Positions 53,687-64,000 of a stretch of 64,000 bases of DNA are shown piece by piece (within the stretch, counting starts at the first letter, position 1; every line of letters begins with the position of its first letter). The DNA is from Aspidiotus rigidus. Its lineage: Eukaryota; Arthropoda; Insecta; Hemiptera; Diaspididae. Position numbers and translations under genes: made by a program. The notes under the pieces are model-generated. The model saw nothing but the letters and a program-made list of their open reading frames with translations. It did not search any database and was not told the origin of the DNA. The DNA lies in the NCBI GenBank assembly GCA_035079385.1, contig JAVHKY010000046.1:2356001-2420000 (forward strand), in the 5' to 3' direction.

Positions 53687-56600
53687 TTAATTAAAGACAC
53701 TCGGCCCGTAACGAGCAAAGGTTTCCTGCAATCTTTCCCACTCTATTCTGTTTTGAGCAATTTGCTCGTAATTCTTGTTTTTTAAGAATGCTGTTATATC
53801 GTCTCTCCACCTTGCTGGCTGTCTTCCCCTTTTTCTTTGGTGGTTTATGGGTTCCCAAACTGTAGTTTTGTAGGTCCATCTATCGTTGTTCATTCGTGCT
53901 GTGTGACCCGCCCACTTCCATTTTTGTCTTCTGATAAATTCTACTATGTTTACGTTATTATTTAGTTCTTTTTTTATTTTTGATATTTTGATTCGATCGC
54001 TTTTTCTTAGATTCAGCATGGACCTTTCCATATTGTTTTGTGTTATTCTTATTTTTTCTAAATTTCTCTTGGTTAGTGTCCATGTTTGACAGCCATACGT
54101 CAGTGTAGGGACGACACACATGTTAAACACCAGGCTTTTGTGGTAATTATTAAAGGGACCTTTGAATATGTGTTTTAGAGACCAGTATTTTGACCATGCT
54201 TTCGTTATTCTTATATTAACTTCCTTTTCCATTTTATTTTCGAACGATATTTGTTGACCAAGGTATGTCGCTTCTCTTATTATTTCGAAATTTGCAACAG
54301 TTATTTTACTATTCGGAGATATTTCGTTACTATCCAGTATTTTTGTTTTCGTCTTACTTATCTCCAGTTTAGAGGGTTTGCACTGTTCGTTTAGCTCCTC
54401 AATCATTTCCGTCAGTTCATGTTTCATATTTGCTAGGAGTGCTATGTCATCCGCGAATCTTAGGTTTGTTAATCGCTCCCCATTTATGATCAACCCTTTT
54501 TCTTCCCATTCTAATTTTCTGAAGATTTCCTCTAGTGCACTATTAAATAGGATTGATGATAGGGGATCCCCCTGTTTGACCCCTCTTTTTATTTCAAAAT
54601 ATTGTCCTTCGACGTCTGTCATTATCCTTGCTTTCAGCCCTGTGTACATTTCTTTAATTATGTTTACGAAGCACCCTGGGACTCCCTGGTTAATTAGTGT
54701 TTTGATCATGAATTCGTGGTTTATGGAGTCGAAGGCTTTTGTGAAATCTACCATTGCTATAAGTAAGTTCTTTTGATACTCAGTGCACTTTTCTACGATT
54801 TGATTTATACTCTGCAAGTGGTCTATGGTTGAAAAGGATTTTCTAAATCCAGCTTGTTCAGCTGGTTGTTGTATATTTAAAAGAGCTTGTAAGCGTCTTT
54901 CTATTATTCGCGAGAAGATTTTTGAAATAGTTGTACCAAGCGTTATGGGACGGTAATTTTCGATTTTGTGCCTGCTTCCCTTCTTGTACAGTATGATTAT
55001 ATCTGCGAGTTTCCATTCGTTCGGTATCTTACCTGTTTCTAGTATTTTATTGAATAGTTCAGTTAGGACTCGGACAAGTCTTTTTCCTCCCAATTTGATA
55101 AGTTCATTAGTGATTTTATCGTGTCCTGGACTTTTATTATTTTTTAATTCTTTTATTGTCTTTTCTACTTCCTGGGGTAAGAAGTGTGGTTCTATTTTTC
55201 TAGTTTCTGTTTTTCTAGCTTCTGGGTTTGCTTCAAGGTTTATTTCGGAGGCACTATCGTTGTACAAAGTTCTGTAGTAGTTAGAGATATACTTATTTAT
55301 TTCGTTTCTATCGCTAATTTTATTCCCGTCGCTATCTTCGAAGTAGGTTGTCCATTGTGAGCCTAAACTAAGCCGCTTTTTCATTCTTTTTATATTTTTA
55401 TTATTTTCTAAAGTTTCTCTCACGATTTGTTCCCTGTTTGTTTGCTCTCTAATTCTTATCTTGTTTCTTATTAGTCTCGATACAATGTTTAATTCTATTT
55501 TTTCAGATCTTGTTTTATCTTTTTTCTTCATCAAGTCAGCTCTTTTTTTGTGTAGTAATTTTATTTCATTGTCACTCTTTTTTTTTTCTTCTGAAATTTG
55601 CTCTTCTTTTGACTCCTCTGCGGAACTCTCTACAGCATTCTTTATAGCTTCTACTATTTCTTCATACATTCTGTCTATATTGCTATTCGCCTTCTCTTTA
55701 TTACAATCCTTCAAAATTTCGCCCAGGTTATTCTCGTAGTTATAGGGGCTAACTACAGTTCTATAATTCGTTTTTGTTTTTGTTTGTGTTGGTGTTTTGG
55801 GGGTGTAGCAGAATTTATTGATTTTTAGCTTTAATATCAAGAGCCTGTGGTCTGTGAAGAACTTGAATTTATCCATACCTTGAAAATCGTAGTTTGTTAT
55901 TAGTTTGTTTTTAGAGTGAACTATGGCGTAATCTATTAATGATTTGAATTCTTGGTTAGGCGCTGTCCACGACCATCGTTTTCCTTCTCTCTTCTTGAAG
56001 TAACTATTGACAATTTTTAAATCAAACTCTTGACAAAATCTTATGAGCTTCCACCCCCTTTTGTTTCTCGTACCATAACCGTATTGTCCCATTGTTTTTT
56101 TCTCCCCTCTTTCTTTTTTCCCGACTTGACTATTCCAATCCCCTATGAGTAATACGTTATCGTTTTTCGTTCTTAATTCGAGTAATAATTCTTCAACTGC
56201 TTTATAAGGCTTCTACGTCCTCGTCTGGTGCCTTTGAAGTTGGTGCGTATACTTGAACACCTATTATCATTCTTTTGTTTATTTCTATTTTTAATAGCGC
56301 TATTCTGTCCGATACTCCCCTAATTTCTTTGATTTTGTTCCTAAATTCTGCCTTCACCAAGAAGCCTACCCCTCTTTGACCGACATTATTCCCGATGTGG
56401 TACAGTAAGTTCCCACTCTTTAGTATTGTAATTTTCTCCCCTGGTCTTTTGGTCTCTGAAAGCCCTAAGATTTTCATACCTGATTCGTTGAAAGCTTTTT
56501 CCAGTTCAATTAAGTTTTCGGTTTTACATAAAGATCTTACATTTAAGGTCCCTATTTGCATTGTTATTGCCTTGCTTCTATTTTTACGATTTGAGGTATT

Positions 56601-56747
56601 AAAGGATGTAATATTTGTAGGTACTAAATCTAATGTTTTATGATTATTAACACCTATGCTATGATTTAGAGTGTTAGTTGGAAAGATTGCAGGTTTACCG
56701 GTATACTCACCCTCGTTACCTGAGCTTTCTGGGTGAGGTGAGCTCAT
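53687..56747 (-). pseudogene. ORF2 endonuclease-RT of RTE-type element, one frameshift
   Basis: First frame 56747-56202 gives the endonuclease N-terminus (ITMQIGTLNVRSLCKTE, LGLSETK, RGVGFLVKAEFR, VQVYAPTSKAPDED). A 1-nt shift near 56213 moves to the second frame (LLIGDWNSQVGKK, then the 801-codon frame to 53687) with FFTDHRLL, RT motifs NNKSPGHDKITNELIKLG, RPITLGTTISKIFSRIIE, AGFRKSFSTIDHLQ, MVDFTKAFDSINHEF, GVKQGDPLSSILF and catalytic FADD. The C-terminal WKWAGHTARMNNDRWTYKT with RGRQPARWRDDI is RTE-like. Confidence 0.87.
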
Positions 56748-56768
56748 TACGTGCCGAGGTGTTGTCTT

Positions 56769-57677
56769 CTACCCAGTTCTGGTATTTGAGTGGTTTTTCT
56801 GATGACCGCGGTTGGTGGTTCTTGAATTTGATCGAGTGTTGATTTTAAGGCTGCCGTCCTGATGATTCTTTTTCGTGTTTGAGACTTTGGATGACACGAA
56901 ATCCGAAATAGGTCTCTGTTTTGTGTGAGTAATTCTGGAATTTTCACCGTTCGTAGGGTTTGCGTTGTGGTTTTCCAAGAGTGCGTCGCTTTCGCTTTCG
57001 GCGATCGAACTTGCCTCGTCTTCGTGCTCGGTCGCATCGCTCGATGTGAAGTTAAGCTGGCCTATCGATATGATTTTCTCGGCTCGGCTTGATTCGTCTC
57101 GACGAATATATACGCTGCCGTTTTTGAACCATGCGAATTGTATTTCTTCTCTTGAGAGGGCTTCACGCAGAATTTCCTCATTTTCTCTTGTTAGGTGTTC
57201 GTTAATGTATACGGTTGGAAATTTCGATGTTGCCCTGTTTTTCTTGTTTCTTTTCGACCAATTTATTAATTCTTCCTTCAGTTCGAGGTTATTTAGGCAC
57301 ATTACTATTGCAGGAATCTTCCCTTCTTTTGCTGGCAGTCTGTGAGCAGCGTTTATGTCACAGTCATTTATTTTTATGTGTATTTCGGAGCCGAACGATT
57401 TGATTATTTCTTTGAGATTCTCATTTTCATTTTTCTTCATACCGCTTATTATGACATTACGTTTGCGTGAGTACTGTTCTATGTTGCGAACACGCTGCTC
57501 CTGATTCCAACAGGTTTTCTTTAAGGCTTGAATTTCGTTTTTCAGCTTCGCGTTTTCTTCTTCGAGTTTGTCGACTTTTTCGATGGTATTAGTTAATTTA
57601 GTCATGTTGCTTTCGATGCCGTTTATCTTCTCAAACATGAGGTTGAATTTCATCATAAATTCATCTTCTTTCTCCAT
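56769..57677 (-). CDS. ORF1 of RTE-type element (coiled coil, RRM-like)
   Basis: 302 aa. The N-terminal heptad-rich coiled coil (residues about 10-65, MTKLTNTIEKVDKLEEENAK), followed by NVIISGMKKNENENL and AHRLPAKEGK, is the layout of L1-type ORF1 RNA chaperones. The C-terminal third is acidic then Ser/Asn/Arg-rich. It ends 21 nt before the ORF2 ATG. Such proteins bind element RNA as trimers. Confidence 0.8.
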   Translation of the reverse strand: MEKEDEFMMKFNLMFEKINGIESNMTKLTNTIEKVDKLEEENAKLKNEIQALKKTCWNQEQRVRNIEQYSRKRNVIISGMKKNENENLKEIIKSFGSEIHIKINDCDINAAHRLPAKEGKIPAIVMCLNNLELKEELINWSKRNKKNRATSKFPTVYINEHLTRENEEILREALSREEIQFAWFKNGSVYIRRDESSRAEKIISIGQLNFTSSDATEHEDEASSIAESESDALLENHNANPTNGENSRITHTKQRPISDFVSSKVSNTKKNHQDGSLKINTRSNSRTTNRGHQKNHSNTRTG

Positions 57678-57868
57678 TGTATGCCGGGCTCTTGCAGGTT
57701 GTATCTAGTTGAATATTGGTTCACTGGTCCTTCGATGCACACGTTTACCTGCGTAGACCAACTGATATGTTTGTAGCTTATCGCAAATTTAAACTACCGG
57801 TAGATAAAACTCAGTAAAACACGTCTATACTACGCGCAGTACGTAACAAAACTCGAAAATAACTGTTA

Positions 57869-59918
57869 AATAACTGTTAAATTCCAAGCCCTATGTACAC
57901 TGAAGTATATAAGGGCCACAAATCATGCGAAAAATGCCGAAAAACAATACTTTTGTTGGTTGGAAACTAAAATCTTGCTCCTAGCAGAGTAGGACAGAAT
58001 TGACTATATTAGCAAGCGGTTTGTTGCTTGAGTTTTTGAGCCGTGCGTGTATACTGTGGATGGGAATATATGTGTATATGACTGTTGAATGTTCAAACGT
58101 TACAAGCGCTTACAAAGTCGACTGCGTTGAAGGCGAGTGCAAAGCATGAGCCCGTCATCGAGGTATGTTTTAGCAAGCGCGAAGCGCGAGTCAGAGTGGG
58201 CGTCGCAAGCGGCTAGTCTATCATATTTTCGAAAATAATTTGATAATATTCCAGCTCCTGAAACACTCACCTCGGCAGACTGCAGCGAATATGACGTTTA
58301 GCGACGTTTTACAATTTGTTGTTAAAAATCTTCCAACGTTATCGGATACGGATAAAGCGCATCGCAAATCGAAACAGAAAACACGATCACATACTCCTAT
58401 CCTATACATTCCTACACAAAAACTACTTTTCTCTTTGTAGTAAAACAATCGAGTGTACTATATCGCACATCGCACATCGACATCAACATCGACATCGAAA
58501 GGTCGGAGAACATTGAAGTTATAAAAAGTGATTGGAAGTGGTTCATGCCTCATAGAACGAGCATGAACCTAATAATTTCACAGAATTCAATAAGAAATAT
58601 GAACAATTTTTTTCAGGAAATGAGTCAAGTAATTATCTTCGAGGAATTATCCCAATGAATGTAAAACAAAAATAATGATTTAGACATTGCGGTGTAAACT
58701 CATAGGCTAATATGATGAAACTGATTACCATTAATTATAGAAATTTTCTATAAAAAAAGGATGATACCAAGAAATTAACGCAACAAATTATTATGAAATA
58801 AAATAATAACAATTAGTTCAATTTTATCGTCAACTGGCTTATTAATCGTTTGCGTTCATGAAATTTGAAATTTGGTGTTATATTTCAACTTTCATGAAAA
58901 TATCACTTTGTATTCCGATAGTAATGATGATGGAGGAGTAGCTGTTCTAAACATTTACCCTTCATTGTTTACCGCGGTTCGTAAAATGGTAATTAATGAG
59001 TACCATATACAGGAAAGCGATTGATCAATTGTCTAGATCTACTTGAAAAGACCAACGGTAAACGAATCTGTGCAAAGGGCTGTGAAAAAACTCAAAGAAC
59101 AAGAAATAGAATTCCATATACTGAACGAATTAGATAGGTATTATCATGTAAATTATTAAGTTAGTTTTGTTTAGCTTATCAATTTGGCTCATATATTTGT
59201 TTCAACCACCATTAATAAGTACCATATTTTTCCAGAAATGGATATTGCTCCTAAGATATGGAACAAATTAATTCAGGAAAACAGGAGAAAGAAAATGAAT
59301 GAAGCGGAAATAATACAGTTGATAACGCGAGAATTTTTTCTAAACCATAAATTTGGCGACCAATTCTTTCATCAGTTACAGAACCATAAAGTTGATACCT
59401 ATTCTTTGAAGGGATATTAGAACATTGTTTATAGGTACCGGTATCTTCGAAGTAGTTTTCATGACTAACCGTTATGTATTTCTCCATGTGAGTATCATCT
59501 GAATCTTGATTAATGCAGTATGTCCGTAACGAATTGTTTTTGTTAATTTTTAGAGATTACGGTATGGAAGTAGACCAGAAAGACAAACGAATACTACTTA
59601 CCTAGTGAATAATTTAAATGGACTTCGCGTAGATTTAAAGAGATGGTAATATAACTCTTCTCTCTTTCATGAACAGTTTTTGTATTCTTGATAACTAAGA
59701 AGCTTAACATAAATGATTTTAATTGTAGTTGGGCAAATGTAAACATCGAAAGAACACCCTCCGTTTCCGAAGAAAGTGAAGATGATATCGAAGATTGGTT
59801 ATCGACAAACCCACAGTAAAAGTTAGCCTCTTTTCCAAAAGCATTGTCCAACATGAAAATGTTGAAATTATTTTTTCTTGTTTATATTCGCATACCTGAA
59901 TCATTGCTAATTTTCATA
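57869..59918. other. No gene seen
   Basis: AT-rich. A GCAAGCGCGAAGCGCGAG palindrome-like motif lies near 58173. Small ORFs (for example 59184-59420) show no recognised domain. Confidence 0.4.
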
Positions 59919-60361
59919 GGGGAATATTAAATTGCACGAGAATAAATAAATTTTTAACGAGAAAGAAATACACGAGAAAATTTAGTAAAGGATCGATTTT
60001 AAAAAGTGATATAGGTACCGAGACGAGTTTTTCATGAGATGTAAATACGTGACCACGAGAAAAGATTATGAGTCAGCGTATAATGTAATTAATATTGTCA
60101 TCATCACAAATAAATAGTGCTTATAGCATTGATCACGGGTTGAATCATTGCTATTCACCCTCCTAACATACGGCTTGTCCGTACAGAGGTGAAACATTTA
60201 GATAAGAGCGTATCATGTGTCGATTAAAGATCTGCTCCGTGCATTGTACACTTTCATTGCATACGCGCAGCTTGTTTGAATGAACGTTTTTAATTCGTAC
60301 CTATTGAAGTAAATCGACGTCAATTTTTTTATTTATTCATGAACAATTGCCTTTGTGAATT

Positions 60362-62193
60362 ATGGCCGTATCATACGTTGAAAATTATTGTGACGATGTA
60401 ACTTCCTCAGAAGATGAAGAACTTCCTCCAGTGCCAAAGCGTAGACGTATTAATCGCATTTGGATTTTGCGAAAAACGTATAATTCCGCTAAGGAGGCGG
60501 AAGAAAGTGTGCAGAGGCAATTAATTTGGAAGAAATCCGCGTCAAGAAAAACCACTGCTGGCGTACGAGTTGAATACCGTTGTACAGCTGGCAGGTACCG
60601 TAGAAACGAGTGTCCGGCAGGACTGTACTTATTATATCATAGTACCAATTTCTCCGTTTCGTTGTACAGAACAAGTGATGACCATGCGAATCATGTCGAT
60701 AATCCAACTAGGGGACTCTCCACTGACTTGAAGACGTTCATAAAAGCTAAGTACGAAGAAGGCATCACAAAACCGAACGGAATTTTGCACGTAATTCGGC
60801 AACAGAAATTGCCTGAACCTGAAAAAACGAAACTTGTAACCTATTTGGCGACCCTGCGGCTCGAGAAGTATGGCCCAGCCACTGTTTCCGCCAATGATAT
60901 TAGGGTCTGGTGTGAATCAAGAAAGTGTATGCACGACGACGAAATGTACCCTATGTATTAGATTTTTTTGTTCGTGCTGAGTCTCCTGATGTGGATGAAC
61001 AAGACATAAAAATTGTCATATCCACGCCGCGATTACTTTCTCTGTGCTGTCAATCGGCAATGGTCCAAACGGACGCAGTCATAAGGTGACATGGCAGGGT
61101 TATCCGGTCTTGCTCATTGGTACAAGTGACGCTAATCGAGTATTCCACCCTTATGCTGTGGCGGTGACAAAAGGAGAAACAACAGCGGACTTCACGTTCC
61201 TCTTTCGCGCTTTGCATAATTCCAACCTGGAGTGGGTTCCATCCATTCTTTTAGCTGACGGTAGTGACGCTATAACAAACGGATTTGTCGCAGTTTTCGG
61301 TCGCCCGGACGTTCATCTCATGTGCTTCTTTCATGTCGTACAAAATTGTGATGTTTACTTGAAACCATTGACAAAAAATGGAGTCTGTGGCCACTTGAAA
61401 GAAGACATTCGAGTACTCCAAAGTAGTCCAGATCAGGACACATTCATTGCAGCATCGCGGCTCTTCCTGAAGAAGTGGCGAAAGAAAAAGTGTAAGCTCA
61501 TTCTCGACTTCATCGACTATTTCGAGGCACAATGGCTCATGAAATATCCATCTTGGTATGAGGGAGCCGCCATTGATTGTCCAAGTACAAACAACGGCAT
61601 TGAGGCAACGAATGCTGTAATAAAACGAGAGCACACTCTTTGGGAAAGGCTTCCCATTGGCCAGTTTCTTGAATGTGTTAGCAATATGGTGCGTAAATGG
61701 TCTGAACGTTGAGCTCCATCGTAAATGGTCTGAACGTTGAGCTCCATCGTGTATTAATCGCATATTGTTTGCCGAAACTCCTGTCGTCCCTTTGAAACTG
61801 TGGACGGATGCCTATCAATGGGCCGTAAGCAATGTACCAGTGCTGGAGCGTGATGACGGTACTTCTACAGCATATTTTGTCAGCGCGGCTAGGATGAATA
61901 AGCCGATCACAGCAAGCCTGCTGACAAAGTTCAACCGTTGTGAAATGAAATGGACTGAATTCGACGACTTTAACTCCTGGCGTACGGAAATATAGAAAAT
62001 CGAGATAACCAGTGGAGGTGTCACGTGCACGTGTCCAATCTTCATAAAAAAGAGGCAATGCAAGCATGCACTTGGAATGCGCATCAGGAAGAAGGAGGTG
62101 AGCGTACCGTTGGAGGGAAAAAATGTTCCCTTAGGTCAAAAGCGAAAGAGAGGAAGGCCCAGCAAAGCCAAAAAAGCTTTAATTGTACAGTAA
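60362..62193 (+). pseudogene. MULE transposase A, with SWIM zinc finger, decayed
   Basis: N-terminal region (60362-60961): IWILRKTYNSAKEAEESV, a FLYWCH-like YRCTAGRYRRNECPAGLYLL and LSTDLKTFIKAKYEEGIT. A frameshift near 60955 leads to LDFFVRAESPDVDEQDIK, and another near 61070 to the MULE core KVTWQGYPVLLIGTSD, WVPSILLADGSDAITNGF and HLMCFFHVVQN (61044-61712), then STNNGIEATNAVIKREHTL. A 28-bp tandem duplication near 61693 disrupts the frame; then VPLKLWTDAYQWAVSN, an in-frame TAG at 61993, the SWIM motif CTCPIFIKKRQCKH and a KRGRPSKAKKA tail ending at 62191. Transposase for cut-and-paste mobility; inactive here. Confidence 0.85.
61693..61748. repeat. 28-bp tandem duplication in MULE transposase
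   Basis: The unit beginning GTAAATGGTCTGAACGTTGA is repeated exactly twice (61693-61720, 61721-61748). The length is not a multiple of three, so it shifts the reading frame. Confidence 0.9.
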
Positions 62194-62481
62194 GAATAAA
62201 TCCAATTTTTTCCATTTTTTTCTTATATAATGTTTATATTATTTTCTCGTGAGGAGTGGTTCCGGGAAATATTTTTTTAACTCGTCAAATTTGTATTTTT
62301 AAATCGTGCAACACAATGAAATTACGTCTCGTGCAATTTAATTTATTTCGAGATCAATCTTTTTTTTTCTCGTGAAACATTTATTTTCTCGGTCACCACT
62401 TTAAAATTCTGCTACAGTCCATCTTTTTCTCGTGATTCCCTCATTTCTTTCTCGTGCCGATAAATGACACCCATTTTCATA

Positions 62482-63535
62482 TACCTCATTATTTTATTTG
62501 ATATTTGTAAACTTATCCGTTCTTATATTTATTGTCTCAGGTGTCGTTTGAGCTGGCCTTATCCTCGTTCGTAGATGGTGTTATATTTCAAATTGTTGTT
62601 CAGTGTAATATTTTTAATATATAGAAAACAGGTCTCATAGATTTTATCTGTAGTAAAAACGGACATGCATACGTCTCTTTTGTCTGGGTCTAATGAAACA
62701 CTTCTCTCTTCTTTTCAGTCAATTGTTGTGTTGGATCAGTTTCAAATACATCGAGAGAAAGTTATCGGGAACCAACAATTTGTCTCTTTTGTTGTCAATG
62801 ATCTTTTGGATGAAAATTATTGCAATGTTTAATCATTTTGGCGAAAATTTGTCAAAAATAAGTTTTTTCGAATCTGATGTAAGTAATTCTCCTCGATGAA
62901 AAGTCAGCCTTCACATCCTAACTGTAGCAACTCATAGTTCAGGATTGCAAATTATAATCGTAGGAATTTGAATTTAATTTTGAGACCGATGAGTTTTCAT
63001 TTTTTTTTTGATCCCACATTTCGAGACAGGATTCCGGAATGTTGAATTTTGAATGAAATTCAAGGAATAACAAAGATATTTTGTTACCAAGCTTCTGTAA
63101 TTTTCATAGACGTCACGATCACATGCACAGTCGCATATCGTGTAAAGTACGCTTTAGAGTATAATATGATCACGCCTTTATTCGGCAAGATGATACAGTG
63201 AACCGGATTATACTGTAACTCGTACAAGTAGTGTATATTCTGTGTTAATTCTCATGAATGGCAGAAAATTTTTCTCGCGGATGCTTTTCCTAAACTATAG
63301 TACCAATAATATAAGAAAAGAGTTAAAAATCCCACTGGTATGGATCGACATAATTATATATTTGATGGAACATTAAAGATTGTTCTTTCGTGAACATAAG
63401 GGCTCCGCCTATCAATATGACGAAACTTCTTATTCTCGATCCAAAATACTAGGAATATTACAAGTTTTACGTAAAAATTATTATTCAAAAATTGTCAATA
63501 TGGAGTCTATCTTGATCAATTCTCAATTTTATTTG
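62482..63535. other. Spacer between the two MULEs
   Basis: No gene recognised. ORFs such as 62693-62899 and 63380-63562 have no recognised domain. Confidence 0.4.
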
Positions 63536-64000
63536 GGTGCTATTTATCGGCCCGAGAAATGAAAGAGCAATAACGAGAAAAAAAGTGTGTTCACAGGAGT
63601 TGTAATAAATGAACGAGAAAGGAAAATTTTCACGAGAATAAAAAGAAGCTATCAAAAAGAAAAGGGAATTGTACGAGAAATAATTTTATAAAACGAGATA
63701 TTAATTCATGAACGAAAAAAAAATTGACATAAAACGATAGAATAAAATTTTGCCCGAGCATTTATCGCACGAGAAATTAGAATCTAAAAAAAAAATTAAA
63801 AACATTGAAAACATGCAATTATTTTTTTTAAAAAGTAAAAATTTTTCACATGTCACTGCACAATCATGGCTTTCATGGCTTTACTGGGCCGCCCTCTCTT
63901 CCGTTGTTGCCCCAGTGGAACATTTGTTGCCTCCTGCGGTACGTGTACCTCTTTCCTCCTTATCTGCATGCCTAATGTGTGTTTACACGGTCCATTCTTT
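63536..64000 (-). mobile_element. MULE DNA transposon B, 3' part, cut by window end
   Basis: The end GGTGCTATTTATCGGCCCGA at 63536 matches the inverted right end of MULE A. Eight CGAGAAA-type motifs follow at 63550-63780 in the subterminal zone. Orientation is opposite to MULE A, so the two are tail to tail. The remainder lies beyond the window. Confidence 0.75.
63853..64000 (-). CDS. MULE transposase B, C-terminus (partial)
   Basis: The minus-strand frame reads NGPCKHTLGMQIRRKEVHVP, then NVPLGQQRKRGRPSKAMKAM and a stop at 63853. CKH is the second half of a SWIM finger; the RGRPSKA AT-hook-like tail matches MULE A closely. No break in the visible part, so this copy may be better preserved. 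Its start lies outside the window. Confidence 0.8.
   Translation of the reverse strand, partial: KNGPCKHTLGMQIRRKEVHVPQEATNVPLGQQRKRGRPSKAMKAMIVQ

Larger units (their letters stand above)
53617..57854 (-). mobile_element. Full-length RTE-type retrotransposon with 14-bp TSD
   Basis: GAAAATAACTGTTA occurs at 53603-53616 and 57855-57868. Between them lie, on the minus strand, a 5' UTR of about 177 bp, ORF1, ORF2, a short 3' UTR and a TTA-repeat tail (53617-53632). Length 4.24 kb. One frameshift in ORF2 is the only evident lesion. Confidence 0.88.
59919..62472 (+). mobile_element. MULE DNA transposon A with 9-bp TSD
   Basis: ATTTTCATA at 59910-59918 and 62473-62481 is a 9-bp TSD, the usual length for Mutator-like elements. 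The ends GGGGAATATTAAATTGCACG and, inverted, GGTGTCATTTATCGGCACG are imperfect TIRs; both subterminal zones carry several CACGAGAAA motifs pointing inward. The transposase gene lies between. Confidence 0.82.

Overview
The window is eukaryotic, AT-rich and dominated by transposable elements. It has introns with GT/AG borders, TTA microsatellites, non-LTR retrotransposons, a Gypsy-type LTR element, DNA transposons with target-site duplications (TSDs), and one spliced host gene fragment related to insect TRPC-type channels (TRP/TRPL/TRPgamma). The mix of R1-clade elements, KRBA2-like integrases, MULEs with SWIM fingers and a ZMYM1-like hAT points to an arthropod, most likely an insect and possibly a hemipteran. 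The species cannot be read from the sequence.

Layout. 1-3.3 kb: no gene; a hAT-type MITE with a perfect 8-bp TSD and a palindromic MITE. 3.3-17.0 kb: a 684-bp uninterrupted TTA microsatellite, then two complete-looking, divergent, bicistronic R1-clade retrotransposons in the same orientation, each bounded by TTA repeats. This is the best preserved coding DNA in the window. Their leaders share short hairpins with a constant loop and covarying stems. 17.2-24 kb: a broken Penelope-like element, a foldback palindrome, a hAT transposase remnant, and a tRNA-derived SINE split by a MITE with a 9-bp TSD. 24.4-29.8 kb, minus strand: four correctly phased exons of a TRPC-family channel, without the ankyrin region upstream or the pore downstream.

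30.9-38.7 kb: remnants of non-LTR elements, then a 4.9-kb DNA transposon with TGTTA...TAACA ends and a TATA TSD. It carries a MITE, a 5'-truncated RTE element with its own TSD, RNase H remnants, and the C-terminus of a KRBA2-like integrase. A second TGTTA-ended element and a MULE remnant follow. 39.9-45.4 kb, minus strand: a Gypsy-like LTR element with 137-bp LTRs and a 5-bp TSD. Its integrase is interrupted by a BEL/Pao integrase segment, and its frames hold many in-frame TGA codons. 45.5-48.5 kb: direct repeats and a very AT-rich island with small ORFs of unknown origin, including a four-CxxC zinc-ribbon ORF. 48.6-51.3 kb, minus strand: the fullest KRBA2-like integrase gene, with introns and a C-terminal cysteine-rich tail.

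51.6-57.9 kb: a minisatellite and a full-length RTE-type element (ORF1 and ORF2, one frameshift, 14-bp TSD). 59.9-64.0 kb: two related MULEs tail to tail. The first is complete but decayed, with a SWIM finger and a 9-bp TSD; the second is cut by the window edge. Their termini carry arrays of a CACGAGAAA motif.

Apart from the TRPC exons no host gene was recognised. The layers of insertion give a relative history: MITE and RTE into the TGTTA element, MITE into SINE, Pao segment into Gypsy.
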